Shown piece by piece: positions 7,954-17,057 of a stretch of 42,794 bases of DNA. Numbering within the stretch: the stretch's first letter is position 1; every line of letters starts with the position of its first letter. The DNA lies in contig JAUWZD010000034.1 in assembly GCA_030615505.1 (NCBI GenBank), positions 1 to 42,794 of the forward strand. The letters run 5' to 3'. This DNA is from Spirochaetales bacterium (lineage in GTDB: Bacteria > Spirochaetota > Spirochaetia > SZUA-6 > DRHE01). The position numbers were made by a program, and so were the translations under genes. The notes under the pieces are model-generated. The model was not told the origin of the DNA and did not search any database. It was given only the letters and a program-made list of their open reading frames with translations.

Positions 7954-9026
7954 TCCCGGACCTCCAGGTGATTCTTTATCTCACCTAAAGCCATTTCTCT
8001 GGCCCTGAGCCAGGCTGCCTTCTCATAGAGCCGATCCTCATCCGGCTCCATCTGCTTCCAGATTCTTAAAAATTCTTTGGCCAGGGGGTGAGAAGCTATT
8101 CCGGGGAAAGCCGATACTTTCTCACGGTCAACTTCGATCTTGCGGATTTTTCTATGCTTCCTTAATAGCTCCTCCTCCATTGCGGCTGCATCGTTTTCAT
8201 TTTCAACAATGCCTGAGAATATCAACTGAATCCAATCCGGCTCCTTCCATTCATTACCGATGGATTCTAATCCTTCCGCTTCTCCCATCAGGTTCAGGGG
8301 GAGATTATATTCCCTGTACTGACCGGCACTTGAAAGGGGCAGGAACAGGACTTCTATATTCTTATCCAGGGAAACCAGATTGACACCCCGCTCACCGAAT
8401 TCCTTTCTGCGCCAGACACGGGCGGAACCCGGGTAACTGAGTGTGATCCCGTCTATAGCCTCGTTTTTTCGGTTATGGATATGTCCTAATGCTGCATAGT
8501 CTACCTGGAATCTTAAAAAGATGTCGGGATCTAAGGCAGAGCCTCCGCTTTCCTCTTCTGTTCCCGTATAGCTTAAGCCGGCCACAACACCATGGGCGAT
8601 AGCGATGCGAGTGCTCATTTTCTTTTCAGGTATGGCCCAGTCCCTGTAGTCTGAGTAATTCTCCTGGTGGGGAATGGCTAAGAATTCCACAGATTCTCTT
8701 AAAGCCATCTGAAAGGGCTTTCTTTCAAGCAGGGTTACCGGTCCGAGATCCAGGCTGCTTAAGCTTCTGTTTTTCCCCTGCAGCTCTTCATGATTCCCCG
8801 GAAGAAAGAGGATTTCACACAGATTTTTCAGAGAATATATTCTCTTTCGAAATTCACTCTTAAGGGCTTCTGCCGATTCAAAGGAGTCAAAGATATCTCC
8901 CGCCAGGATCAGGTAGGGGGCCTTATACTCCTCAACTACTGTAATTATCTCTGAGAGAACGGCCAGGGAGTAGTCTCTCTCAGATTGAGATAGATGAAGG
9001 TCTGCGCAATGGATGAGCTGAACCAT
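7950..9026 (-). CDS. SbcD/YhaO-like Mre11-family DNA exonuclease
   Basis: This 358-residue metallophosphoesterase carries every Mre11/SbcD motif in order: HCADLH (D9, H11), AGDIFD (D44, D47), PGNHEE (N78, H79), IAHG (H145) and LGHIHN (H182, H184). By family knowledge these residues bind two Mn ions and give 3'-5' exonuclease/endonuclease activity at DNA ends, working with the ATPase encoded next to it. The C-terminal 130 residues form the capping and ATPase-binding region. The gene lies upstream of, and overlaps by 4 bp, the SbcC-like gene, so the two are coupled. The ATG at 9026 has no ribosome site and lies 7 nt after a TATAAT box. Confidence 0.9.
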   Translation of the reverse strand: MVQLIHCADLHLSQSERDYSLAVLSEIITVVEEYKAPYLILAGDIFDSFESAEALKSEFRKRIYSLKNLCEILFLPGNHEELQGKNRSLSSLDLGPVTLLERKPFQMALRESVEFLAIPHQENYSDYRDWAIPEKKMSTRIAIAHGVVAGLSYTGTEEESGGSALDPDIFLRFQVDYAALGHIHNRKNEAIDGITLSYPGSARVWRRKEFGERGVNLVSLDKNIEVLFLPLSSAGQYREYNLPLNLMGEAEGLESIGNEWKEPDWIQLIFSGIVENENDAAAMEEELLRKHRKIRKIEVDREKVSAFPGIASHPLAKEFLRIWKQMEPDEDRLYEKAAWLRAREMALGEIKNHLEVRE

Positions 9027-9033
9027 GGCGCAT

Positions 9034-9039
9034 ATTATA
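9034..9039 (-). promoter_or_regulatory. -10 box (TATAAT) predicting a leaderless sbcD transcript
   Basis: A perfect TATAAT on the minus strand ends 7 nt before the ATG at 9026, so the transcription start would fall at or next to the start codon. The -35 region is weak (TGCCCA at about 18 bp). The 51-bp gap after ftsH shows no convincing hairpin. Confidence 0.4.
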
Positions 9040-9077
9040 ATGCAAAACAGACTACTGTGGGCACCCCCCGTACATGC

Positions 9078-10895
9078 TCACTGTGATTTTATCTTGATTA
9101 AACTCTTAAATTCTTCCCGATCCACAACTTCTTTCTCTAAAAGGAGGTTTGCCAGCCTGTCAATCACATCGCGGTTTTCCTGGATGATTCTATAGGATCT
9201 GTCATGAGCCTCATCCAGTATTCGTTTGACCTCCTCGTCAATCTCCGATGCGATTTTATCCGAGTATTCCTTTTCCATTGACTGCCAGTGATCTCCCTTT
9301 AAAAAGGGATTGCGGGGCCTTTCATAGGCCATGAGGCCCATTTTACCGCTCATCCCGTACTCCTTGACCATGGCCCTGGCGATATCGGTTGCGCGCATCA
9401 GGTCGTTCTGAGCGCCTGTGGACACATCGGAGAAGACGATCTCTTCGGTAACCCTTCCTCCCAGGAGCACTGCCAGCCGGTCTTCCAGCTCACTTTGGGT
9501 CATCAGGTAACGGTCCTCAGTGGGTAATTGAATGGTATAGCCCAATGCAGCAATTCCCCTGGGCACGATCGATATCTTATGAACCACATCAGTATTGGGC
9601 AGGGATTCGGCCACAACAGAATGTCCCGATTCATGGTAAGCCACGATTTTTTTCTCTTTGGGGCTGATCAATCTCTTTTTCTTTTCCAGCCCGGCCACAA
9701 CCCGCTCTATGGCCTCCTCAAACTCTTCCATAGTTACATTTTTTTTCCTGCGCCGAGCGGCTAAAAGAGCGGCTTCATTCACAATATTGGCTAAATCTGC
9801 TCCCACAAACCCGGGGGTGCGGGCGGCAATAGTATTTAGATTGACATCCCCTGCAAGCTTTACATCCACCGTGTGAATCTTTAAGATCGCCTCCCTGCCT
9901 TCGCGATCCGGTTTATCAACAATAACCTGGCGGTCGAATCTTCCCGGTCTGAGCAGGGCAGGGTCAAGTATTTCCGGGCGGTTGGTAGCGCCCATGATAA
10001 TGACTCCTTTGCGGGTATCAAAACCGTCCATCTCTACTAAGAGCTGGTTTAGAGTCTGTTCCCTTTCGTCATGTCCTCCCGTAATATTAAAGCCCCTGGC
10101 CTTGCCCAGTGCATCCAGCTCATCAATAAAAATAATGCAGGGAGCCTTGCCGGAAGCCTGGGCAAAGAGATCCCGCACCCTGGCAGCGCCCACACCTACA
10201 AACATCTCTACAAATTCCGATCCGGAAATATTGAAAAAAGGCACTCCCGCTTCACCGGCTACTGCCTTGGCGAGGAGTGTTTTACCTGTTCCCGGGGCTC
10301 CTAACAATAGTATTCCTTTTGGCATCCGCCCCCCGAGCTCCTCAAACCTCCCGGGGGTTTTTAGAAATTCCACCACCTCCATGAGCTCTTCCTTGGCTTC
10401 ATCGATGCCCGCCACATCTTTAAATTTAATTTTTGAGGCGTCCGTATCCGCTACGAGCTTTGCTTTGCTCTGTCCTATCTTGAGAATTCCGGGTCCCCCG
10501 GCACCCATACGGTGCATCATGAAGTTCCAGACGGCAATCATAATGATTATGGGCAGAACCAGGGAGAAGAGTGATCCCAAAAAAGAGCTGGACTGCTTCC
10601 CGGAGTAACGGACTCCGGCATTCTCAAGCTCTTCCACCAGACCGGGGTCGTCAATCCGTGTAGTCGTAAAGGCCTGAACATCTCTTTCTGAGAATTCTAT
10701 AGTTCCGCTTATATTAGTCTCTGATACTACGACTTCCTGAATCATCCCCCTTGTCAGATACTGTTTGAATTCGCTGTAGGGGATCTGGTTCGTTGAGGCT
10801 CGAAGCATCAAGTACTGTACTCCAAAGATAACGAGCAGTCCCAGGGCAATGTAACCTAGAGCGAATTGTGTTTTTTTATGCTGTTTATCATCCAT
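9078..10895 (-). CDS. ftsH: ATP-dependent zinc metalloprotease FtsH
   Basis: This membrane-anchored AAA+ protease degrades misfolded membrane proteins and regulatory proteins. Counting from the ATG at 10895 it has 605 residues. It shows an N-terminal membrane helix (about 10-30), a short periplasmic domain, a second helix (about 107-124), Walker A GAPGTGKT (about 199-206), Walker [10 protein letters not shown], the second region of homology ([19 protein letters not shown]) and the zinc site HESGH (about 421-425). I chose 10895 over 10943 because AGGGG lies about 9 nt upstream and the longer N-terminus would be atypical. Length is normal for the family. It follows the HAD gene by about 95 bp, where TTGTCT-18 bp-TATCAT is a possible own promoter. 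Confidence 0.95.
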   Translation of the reverse strand: MDDKQHKKTQFALGYIALGLLVIFGVQYLMLRASTNQIPYSEFKQYLTRGMIQEVVVSETNISGTIEFSERDVQAFTTTRIDDPGLVEELENAGVRYSGKQSSSFLGSLFSLVLPIIIMIAVWNFMMHRMGAGGPGILKIGQSKAKLVADTDASKIKFKDVAGIDEAKEELMEVVEFLKTPGRFEELGGRMPKGILLLGAPGTGKTLLAKAVAGEAGVPFFNISGSEFVEMFVGVGAARVRDLFAQASGKAPCIIFIDELDALGKARGFNITGGHDEREQTLNQLLVEMDGFDTRKGVIIMGATNRPEILDPALLRPGRFDRQVIVDKPDREGREAILKIHTVDVKLAGDVNLNTIAARTPGFVGADLANIVNEAALLAARRRKKNVTMEEFEEAIERVVAGLEKKKRLISPKEKKIVAYHESGHSVVAESLPNTDVVHKISIVPRGIAALGYTIQLPTEDRYLMTQSELEDRLAVLLGGRVTEEIVFSDVSTGAQNDLMRATDIARAMVKEYGMSGKMGLMAYERPRNPFLKGDHWQSMEKEYSDKIASEIDEEVKRILDEAHDRSYRIIQENRDVIDRLANLLLEKEVVDREEFKSLIKIKSQ

Positions 10896-10989
10896 ATCTT
10901 TGCCCCTATAACAATGATAAGCCCGAAGCCGGTAAAAAGACAAATTTATTTATTCTTCAGCTTAAGGAAACGAGTTTGCTTTTAAATTA

Positions 10990-11886
10990 TTAGATTATTT
11001 CCATGATCCGGGAGAGCCGGGTTATAATAACATCCGGTTCCGTTTGCTTACAGCGGGAATCCGTCTCCCGAAGCCTCAAGGAGCGCTTATCTCCGGCAAA
11101 AAGAGCTGTTTTACATCCCACCCGGGCTGCCGGCCAGATATCGTTGAGTTTGTCATTTCCCACATAGAGAACCTCCCCGGGAATGATGCTGTGATCCGCC
11201 TTAAGCGCTTCTAAGGCTTGTGTAAACATCAGAGTAGAGGGCTTGGCCTCAAGGAGTCTGTAAGACCAGATACAGGCCCTGTCATTAAAGCCGAGCTCCT
11301 GATGGGTTCTCCCAAACTGGGCTGGAAAAAGCAGGGGTGTATAGAACTGGGCATTGGAGACTATACCAAGGATAAGCTTATTTTTGAAAAGATCATCTAT
11401 GGTCTGCTCTGCCTCAGGCATGGGCCAGGTGGGGTTAACACGGCATTCATATTCGAGTGCCATCATCTCAACGCTTTCAGGTGTAAGGGAGCCCTCAATA
11501 TCGCCGGCCCGAAGCATGGCCTTTAAGATGCTCTTCAGGATTTCTCTGATATCTATATCAGGATATTCAATACCATTCAGTTTTTGCCTGTCATGAAAAT
11601 TACTGATCTTTTCCCGAAGGATTTTAACGCCCCTGGGACCGCTCCGGTCCGGGTTTAAGCGGAAGCAGGCATTATTTAAGGAGGCATTGAACGCATCGTC
11701 TGTGTCCACAGCGGCGCCTATACCTATGTCCCCTGAGCCTGAAATAAAGAGTGTACCGTAAATATCAAACAACACCGCACGGATTCCTGTGAGCTTTGTA
11801 AGTTCTTCTTTACATGCTGAGGGAATGGGAGATAGGGGAGAGCTGAGTTCCTCGATCCGCCGGATCAGAGGCCTATTAGAGGCCAT
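10990..11886 (-). CDS. HAD-superfamily hydrolase
   Basis: This 298-residue cytoplasmic protein has the four HAD motifs: motif I LFDIYGTLF (nucleophile Asp; the second residue is Tyr, as in haloacid-dehalogenase-like members), motif II GIVSNAQFY, motif III lysine in EAKPSTLMF, and motif IV VLYVGNDKLNDIWPA. It is probably a phosphatase or dehalogenase-like hydrolase. The substrate cannot be read from the sequence. It starts 11 bp after the fabH stop and precedes ftsH, so it is likely in the fabH transcript. A helical cap insertion lies between motifs I and II. Confidence 0.8.
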   Translation of the reverse strand: MASNRPLIRRIEELSSPLSPIPSACKEELTKLTGIRAVLFDIYGTLFISGSGDIGIGAAVDTDDAFNASLNNACFRLNPDRSGPRGVKILREKISNFHDRQKLNGIEYPDIDIREILKSILKAMLRAGDIEGSLTPESVEMMALEYECRVNPTWPMPEAEQTIDDLFKNKLILGIVSNAQFYTPLLFPAQFGRTHQELGFNDRACIWSYRLLEAKPSTLMFTQALEALKADHSIIPGEVLYVGNDKLNDIWPAARVGCKTALFAGDKRSLRLRETDSRCKQTEPDVIITRLSRIMEII

Positions 11887-11897
11887 GAGTGATCAGC

Positions 11898-12884
11898 CTA
11901 CCATCGAACAAGATTTCCTCCATAGGTTAAGCCCGCTCCAAATCCGACTGTAAGAATCAAGTCCCCCTCCTCAAGCAGATTTTTCTCATACATTTCGTTC
12001 AAAGCAATCGGAATGGTGGCTGCCGAAGTGTTGGCGTACTCTGCGATATTCATATAGAATTTATCCATGGGGATTTTTGACCTCCTGGAAGCTGCTTCGA
12101 TGATTCTGATATTGGCCTGGTGAGGAACGATATACTTTATATCATCAAGTTCTACATTGTTATTTTCTAGTATATTGTTTATAGACTCAATAATGACTCT
12201 GACCGCAAAACTATAGACTTTTCGACCGTCCATTTTGAGGAAGAAATCTTTGGGGTCTGTTTTATGGGGAACCATGGGATAGCGGCTGCCTCCTGCGGTT
12301 CTTTCTAAAAGCCTGGCCCCGGAGCCTTCAGTCCGCATATAGGAATAAAGAATACCCCGGTCGTCAGTGTTTGAGTCCGCAGAGATAACAGCAGCACCGG
12401 CTCCGTCGCCAAAGAGAACGCAGGTGTTGCGATCCTCCCAGTCAGTTACCTTCGTAAGAGCTTCTGCACCGCATAGAAGAACATGCTTTGCAAATCCGGA
12501 TGCAATGTAGCCGCGCGCTGTTTCTAATCCGTATATAAAGCCCGTACAGCCGGCCACGATATCCATGGAAGCAGCCTTTTGGGCACGGAGACGGTCCTGC
12601 ACAATACAGGCAGTTGCCGGGAAACCGATAAAATCACTTGTGGCGGTGGCTATAAGAATCACATCAATATCTTCGGAAGGCAAATTCGCCCTTTCCAGGG
12701 CTACTTTGCATGCTTCTAAAGCTAAATCTGAAGTGGCCTGGTCTTCACCTGCGATATGACGAAAGCGGATTCCCGTGTGAGAATAGATCCATTCGTCCGA
12801 TGTATCTATAAACTTGGAAAACTCCTCATTTGCCATGCGTCTTGACGGGACATAGCCCCCCATTGATCGAATAACGGCTCTCAT
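11898..12884 (-). CDS. fabH: 3-oxoacyl-ACP synthase III (FabH)
   Basis: FabH condenses an acyl-CoA primer with malonyl-ACP to start fatty-acid elongation. The Cys-His-Asn triad is visible at C113 (VAGCTGF), H255 (VPHQAN) and N285 (EYANTS), counted from the ATG at 12884. That start gives a normal length of 328 residues and has GGAG 7 nt upstream. An earlier in-frame codon at 12911 would add nine atypical residues. It is divergent from fabD across a shared promoter region and is followed closely by the HAD hydrolase and ftsH. Confidence 0.95.
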   Translation of the reverse strand: MRAVIRSMGGYVPSRRMANEEFSKFIDTSDEWIYSHTGIRFRHIAGEDQATSDLALEACKVALERANLPSEDIDVILIATATSDFIGFPATACIVQDRLRAQKAASMDIVAGCTGFIYGLETARGYIASGFAKHVLLCGAEALTKVTDWEDRNTCVLFGDGAGAAVISADSNTDDRGILYSYMRTEGSGARLLERTAGGSRYPMVPHKTDPKDFFLKMDGRKVYSFAVRVIIESINNILENNNVELDDIKYIVPHQANIRIIEAASRRSKIPMDKFYMNIAEYANTSAATIPIALNEMYEKNLLEEGDLILTVGFGAGLTYGGNLVRW

Positions 12885-12913
12885 ACTCAGCTCCACGGTC
12901 AAAAGTTTCAAGC

Positions 12914-12942
12914 ATTCTATCTGTATTAGACCGTGTGGTCAA
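12914..12942 (-). promoter_or_regulatory. Sigma-70-type promoter for fabH
   Basis: On the minus strand TTGACC (12942-12937), a 17-bp spacer and TAGAAT (12919-12914) lie about 30 nt upstream of the fabH ATG at 12884. Spacing is ideal. Confidence 0.65.
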
Positions 12943-12971
12943 TAACAATGTGCCTGTGTTGAACCGCACGG
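12931..12971. promoter_or_regulatory. Inverted repeat between the divergent fab promoters (possible operator)
   Basis: The arms CCGTGTGGTCAA (12931-12942) and TTGAACCGCACGG (12959-12971) pair with one bulge and one mismatch around a 16-bp centre. One arm contains the fabH -35 hexamer. The other lies just upstream of the fabD -35. The position suits a regulator acting on both promoters. It does not match the FapR operator as I know it. Confidence 0.35.
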
Positions 12972-12983
12972 AAGATATCCCCC

Positions 12984-13012
12984 TTGACAGCAGAAATCGG
13001 ATATGGTATTTT
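12984..13012 (+). promoter_or_regulatory. Sigma-70-type promoter for fabD-fabG-fabF
   Basis: A perfect TTGACA (12984-12989), a 17-bp spacer and TATTTT (13007-13012) predict a start near 13019. That gives a leader of about 30 nt with a ribosome site (AAAGAGGAG) before the fabD ATG at 13051. Confidence 0.7.
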
Positions 13013-13050
13013 CCGCCTTAAATACTAAGATCTAAAAGAGGAGCTTATAG

Positions 13051-14022
13051 ATGAAAACTTGTTTTCTGTTTCCTGGGCAGGGCGCTCAGTATTCAGGAAT
13101 GGCAAAGGATCTCTGGGAGGCAAGTGAAAAGGTCAAAGATCTATTTTCACTTGCTTCAGACAGTACAGGTATGGACCTTAAAAAGCTTCTCTTTGAGGGA
13201 AGTGAAGAAGAGCTTAAAGCTACGGATAAAACCCAGGTTGCAGTTACTTTAGCAAGTGTTGCTGCAAGTATTATCCTGAAAGAGAAGAGTATTGAGCCGG
13301 ATGCCTGTGCGGGCTTTAGTCTTGGAGAGTATTCCGCGCTCTACGAAGCAGGGGTGATCCGCTTAGAAGACCTCTTTCCTATTGTAAAAGCACGTGGAGA
13401 ATTGATGGAGAAGGCCAGCCGGAATCTCGATTCCGCAGGAGGCAGCGCCGGTATGGCAGCAGCCATCGGGCTTTCTTATCAAGAAGCCTCAGAAGCTTTA
13501 GATGCTTTGAAAGAGCTCGAAGGTGAAAAGGATAATAGCCAGGTGTTTTTGGCCAATTACACCAGCCCAAAGCAGATTGTACTGGCCGGAACTGCAGAGG
13601 GTCTTAATCGGGCGGAATCAATTTTTAAATCAGCGGGCGCCCGGCGGTATATCAGATTAAGAGTTTCAGGCCCCTTTCATTCCCCGCTCTTAGAAGAGGC
13701 TCGGGCAGGAGTCCAGGATGTTCTGTCCGAATATGAGTTTTCCGATCCTGTGAAACCGGTCTATGCTAATGTAAGCGGCAAACGGACAATATCCGGAAGT
13801 GAAGCAAGGGAGCTCTGCATCAGGCAGGTTGTTTCCACCGTTCACTGGGTGGATGAGGAGCAGAGCCTCATATCCGATGGGCTTAAGCGCTTTTTAGAGG
13901 TAGGGCCAGGAACCGTGCTCTGCGGTTTGTGGAAATCATTTTCTAAGGAGTATCCATGTCTTCCTGCAGGAAAGCTGGAAGATATAAGCAAATTGCAGGA
14001 AGGGTATCAGCCATGGGATTAA
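13051..14022 (+). CDS. fabD: Malonyl-CoA:ACP transacylase (FabD)
   Basis: FabD moves the malonyl group from CoA to acyl carrier protein. Visible family marks are GQGAQYSGM near the N-terminus, the nucleophile S90 in GFSLGEYSAL, R115 in KARGELM and the catalytic H210 in GPFHSPLL. The 323-residue length is slightly above average because of a small insertion near residue 158 (LEGEKDNS). It has its own promoter and ribosome site, heads the fabD-fabG-fabF set, and overlaps fabG by 10 bp. Confidence 0.95.
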   Translation: MKTCFLFPGQGAQYSGMAKDLWEASEKVKDLFSLASDSTGMDLKKLLFEGSEEELKATDKTQVAVTLASVAASIILKEKSIEPDACAGFSLGEYSALYEAGVIRLEDLFPIVKARGELMEKASRNLDSAGGSAGMAAAIGLSYQEASEALDALKELEGEKDNSQVFLANYTSPKQIVLAGTAEGLNRAESIFKSAGARRYIRLRVSGPFHSPLLEEARAGVQDVLSEYEFSDPVKPVYANVSGKRTISGSEARELCIRQVVSTVHWVDEEQSLISDGLKRFLEVGPGTVLCGLWKSFSKEYPCLPAGKLEDISKLQEGYQPWD

Positions 14023-14762
14023 AAGGTAAAAAAGCAATTGTCACCGGGGGCTCGCGTGGAATCGGAAAAGAGATAGTTATGAGTTTCTTAAGAGAAGGAG
14101 CCTCTGTATACTTCATCGATCTGATTCCGAGCGAGCATCTGAAAGAGATGGAGGAAGCTGCCGGATCTTCCGGATCCGGAGGAGAGGTAGTGTGGAAGAA
14201 GGCGGATGTTTCTAATGAAGAGGAAATTACCCGTGTAATTGAAGAAATTATAACAGCCAGCGGGGGAATCGATATTCTGGTGAATAACGCAGGAATTACC
14301 CGCGACGGGCTCATTTTCAGGATGTCATTGGAGAATTGGGAGAAGGTTCTTACAATAAATTTAACCTCTGCTTTTCTGATAAGCAGGATTATGGCGCGTC
14401 ATATGATTAAGCGAAGAACCGGTTCCATCATCAATATGGCTTCGGTGATTGGACTCGGCGGGAATGCAGGGCAGTCGAATTACTCAGCTTCTAAAGCAGG
14501 ATTGATCGGGCTGACGAAGAGCCTATCAAAAGAGGTAGGCTCCCGGAGTGTGCGGGTTAATGCGGTTGCTCCGGGTTATATCGATACGGAAATGACTAAG
14601 GCACTGCCTGAGAAAGCTAAAGAGGCTTTCCTGACCCGGATTTCCATGGGCAGAGCGGGAAGCCCAGGGGAGGTGGCCGATGTGGTAACGTACCTTGCTT
14701 CAGACAGATCATCCTATATTACCGGCCACGTCCTTCGGGTGGACGGCGGCATGGCAATTTAG
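14013..14762 (+). CDS. fabG: 3-oxoacyl-ACP reductase (FabG)
   Basis: FabG is the NADPH-dependent short-chain reductase of the elongation cycle. It has the cofactor loop TGGSRGIG, the NNAG motif, and the catalytic set N116, S144, Y157 and K161 (NYSASKAG). The start at 14013 (AGGAAGG upstream) gives the standard 249 residues and overlaps the end of fabD by 10 bp. A longer frame opening at 13956 would add 19 atypical residues inside fabD. The typical DGGM C-terminal motif is present. It sits between fabD and fabF, without the usual acpP after it. Confidence 0.95.
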   Translation: MGLKGKKAIVTGGSRGIGKEIVMSFLREGASVYFIDLIPSEHLKEMEEAAGSSGSGGEVVWKKADVSNEEEITRVIEEIITASGGIDILVNNAGITRDGLIFRMSLENWEKVLTINLTSAFLISRIMARHMIKRRTGSIINMASVIGLGGNAGQSNYSASKAGLIGLTKSLSKEVGSRSVRVNAVAPGYIDTEMTKALPEKAKEAFLTRISMGRAGSPGEVADVVTYLASDRSSYITGHVLRVDGGMAI

Positions 14763-14783
14763 CTTTTAAGAAGGAGAAAAGAG

Positions 14784-16025
14784 ATGGATAGAAGAGTTGT
14801 TATAACCGGATTGGGAACGATAAATCCACTCGGCAATAACGTGAAGGACTTCTGGAAGGGTGTAAAAAATCTGGAAAACGGTATCACTCGGATTACACGC
14901 TTTGATCCGTGCGATCAAACCAGTCAGGTAGCCGGTGAGGTAAAGGACTTTTCTCCGGTTGATTACATGGAAAGTAAAGAAGCCCGGCGCATGGACCGTT
15001 TCACTGTCTTTGCTGTGGTTGCAGCAATTGAAGCTGCCCGGGACGGGGGCATAAAAGATGGGGCGGTGGATCCTGAACGTATGGGCGTTATTGTCGGAAA
15101 CGGAATCGGAGGCATCGAGTCTTTAGGGAATAACTTCAAAAAACTCTTTGATCGTGGGCCCAAGGCAGTTCATCCTCTCCTGGCGCCAATGATGATATCC
15201 AATATTGGCGCAGCAAATGTTGCGATCAAGCTGAATGCCCTTGGACCCTGCCATGCCATAGTCACTGCCTGTGCCTCAGGAACAGATGCGATCGGGGAAG
15301 CCTTTCGCTGGATAAAACGGGGCGCAACGGATGTCATGGCTGCAGGCGGCACGGAAGCTTCCATAACGCCTTTGGGTCTTGCCAGTTTCTGTGTACTCCA
15401 GGCGGTCAGCACAAAGCAGAACGATCATCCTGAGAAGGCATCAAGGCCCTTTGATAAAGACCGGGATGGTTTTGTCATGTCTGAGGGTGCAGGGATCGTG
15501 ATACTGGAAGAGTTGGAGCACGCTAAGCGCAGAGGAGCAAAGATCTATGCCGAGTTAGTCGGGTATGGAGCTTCCTGTGATGCAAACCATCTTACAGCGC
15601 CTCATCCTGAGGGACGCGGCGCCATAGCTGCAATGAGCATGGCTATTCAGGACGCCGGCTTAGCTCCGACCGACATTGACTATATCAATGCCCACGGAAC
15701 TTCTACCCCGATAAATGATCCTGTTGAGACAAAGGCTATAAAAAGGGTTTTTGGTGATCATGCCCGCAGATTGAAGATTTCTTCAACCAAATCAATGGTT
15801 GGACACCTTCTCGGAGGTGCCGGCGGAATTGAGACAATCGCAACCGCTTTATCTCTAAAGGAGCAGTACTATCCCGGCACAAGAAATTTGGATAATCCCG
15901 ACCCCAGATGCGATCTGGATTACCTGGCTAATAAGGGGATGGTAGGAGAGATGCGTACAGCCATTTCAAACTCCTTCGGATTTGGAGGGCATAACGCTGT
16001 ATTAGCATTTAAGCGTTACGAATAG
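14784..16025 (+). CDS. fabF: 3-oxoacyl-ACP synthase II (FabF)
   Basis: FabF is the elongating condensing enzyme. The Cys-His-His triad is C163 (TACASGTDA), H304 (NAHGTSTP) and H341 (MVGHLLGGAGG). Its 413 residues are typical. AAGGAG precedes the ATG, 21 bp after fabG. In many bacteria acpP lies between fabG and fabF. Here the gap is too short to hold it. The 3' end overlaps the convergent ptb-like gene by 10 bp and no terminator is seen between them. Confidence 0.95.
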   Translation: MDRRVVITGLGTINPLGNNVKDFWKGVKNLENGITRITRFDPCDQTSQVAGEVKDFSPVDYMESKEARRMDRFTVFAVVAAIEAARDGGIKDGAVDPERMGVIVGNGIGGIESLGNNFKKLFDRGPKAVHPLLAPMMISNIGAANVAIKLNALGPCHAIVTACASGTDAIGEAFRWIKRGATDVMAAGGTEASITPLGLASFCVLQAVSTKQNDHPEKASRPFDKDRDGFVMSEGAGIVILEELEHAKRRGAKIYAELVGYGASCDANHLTAPHPEGRGAIAAMSMAIQDAGLAPTDIDYINAHGTSTPINDPVETKAIKRVFGDHARRLKISSTKSMVGHLLGGAGGIETIATALSLKEQYYPGTRNLDNPDPRCDLDYLANKGMVGEMRTAISNSFGFGGHNAVLAFKRYE

Positions 16026-16921
16026 ATATTTCGGAGAGAAAGCACGCCCAAAGCAATGGAATACAGCCTGGTAGTGGCGGAGTCTGATCGGGAGGCTAAA
16101 ACCACCGGGACCCGTGCTCCAACAACGATGGAGGCCGGCTCCATACCTGCAAAAAAGACCATGCTCTTATAGAGAATATTACCCGCCTCAATATCCGGGG
16201 CAACCAGGATATCAGCCTTCCCGGCCAGGGGGCTATCGATCCCTTTCCGTTTTGCAGCTTTTACAGAAACGGCATTATCTAAAGCCAGAGGACCTTCAAC
16301 TCTTCCCCCCTTTATTCCGCCTCTTTCTGCCAGCTTTGAAAGGCCGGCTGCTTCCAGGGTTGCAGGCATTGCCGGATTTACATACTCAACTGCACATAGA
16401 ACTGCAGCTATAGGATTTTTTATGCCCAGGCTTCTAGCCAGATTGATGGCATTCTGGATTATATCGATTTTATTTTTAAAATCCGGGGCTATATTTAAGC
16501 CCGCATCCGTTACAAAGAGCAGACGATCAAAATCCGGATGCTCAAAAATGCCTACCTGGGAGAGGGCTTTTCCGATATTCAAGCCGTTTTCTTTATTCAG
16601 TACTTCTTTCAAAAGCGCGCCCGTGGAAATATGCCCTTTCATCAGAATATCGGCCCGGCCACCAGTGATGAGCTTAACCGTGGTCCTGGCAGCCTCGGTG
16701 GGAGAGGCAGGAACTATTTCGTAACTTTTCAGATCCAGGTTAATGGATTCTGCAGCCTCCTTGATCGCGTCCTCTTCTCCGACTAACACAGGCTCTATAA
16801 GGCCCTTTTCCCGGGCTGTCTCCACTGCATCCAGCACAATAACATCGGCAGCCTGGGCCACGGCAATGCGGCATCTGCCTGTTTTTCCGGCAGCATCCAA
16901 TATTTCTTTAAAGCTTTTCAC
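16016..16921 (-). CDS. ptb: Phosphate butyryl/acetyltransferase family protein
   Basis: This 301-residue protein matches the phosphate acyltransferase family (Ptb/Pta), which exchanges acyl-CoA and acyl phosphate. Typical segments are the VTDAGLNIAPD stretch, GPLALDNAVS and the C-terminal APDIEAGNILYKSM followed by GARVPVVLASRSD. Length and layout favour a butyryl-type enzyme over a full Pta. The start is GTG with only a weak ribosome site, but the N-terminus fits the family. No butyrate or acetate kinase gene lies next to it, so the direction and acyl chain are uncertain. It converges on fabF with overlapping 3' ends, which may link acyl-CoA supply and fatty-acid synthesis or be chance. Confidence 0.8.
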   Translation of the reverse strand: MKSFKEILDAAGKTGRCRIAVAQAADVIVLDAVETAREKGLIEPVLVGEEDAIKEAAESINLDLKSYEIVPASPTEAARTTVKLITGGRADILMKGHISTGALLKEVLNKENGLNIGKALSQVGIFEHPDFDRLLFVTDAGLNIAPDFKNKIDIIQNAINLARSLGIKNPIAAVLCAVEYVNPAMPATLEAAGLSKLAERGGIKGGRVEGPLALDNAVSVKAAKRKGIDSPLAGKADILVAPDIEAGNILYKSMVFFAGMEPASIVVGARVPVVLASRSDSATTRLYSIALGVLSLRNIYS

Positions 16922-16998
16922 ACCTATAGTTTAATATTTAATATTGATTTATGTCAAAGGAGATGACATCTAACCGATTTGAAAGCCGGGTATTGGAT

Positions 16999-17026
16999 TT
17001 GACATACCGACATAAAAGCGTAAAAT
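16999..17026 (+). promoter_or_regulatory. Sigma-70-type promoter for the MalT-like regulator
   Basis: A perfect TTGACA (16999-17004), a 16-bp spacer and TAAAAT (17021-17026) place the transcript start near 17033. Confidence 0.65.
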
Positions 17027-17041
17027 GAGGGGAGGGCTCAT

Positions 17042-17053
17042 ATGAGTCGATAA
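17042..17053 (+). other. Three-codon upstream ORF (Met-Ser-Arg-stop)
   Basis: ATGAGTCGATAA follows the only strong ribosome site here (GAGGGGAGGG, 17027-17036) at a good distance and ends 4 nt before the regulator ATG at 17058. The main start has no ribosome site of its own, so it may depend on reinitiation after this mini-ORF. Confidence 0.4.
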
Positions 17054-17057
17054 TCGG

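Noticed and set aside
9982..10608. 208-codon open frame on plus, antisense to ftsH
   Set aside because: It lies wholly within the well-supported ftsH gene, has low-complexity composition typical of an antisense shadow, and no ribosome site.
13956..14012. Upstream in-frame start for fabG
   Set aside because: It would add 19 residues unlike FabG and overlap fabD by 67 bp. The ATG at 14013 has a good ribosome site and gives standard length.
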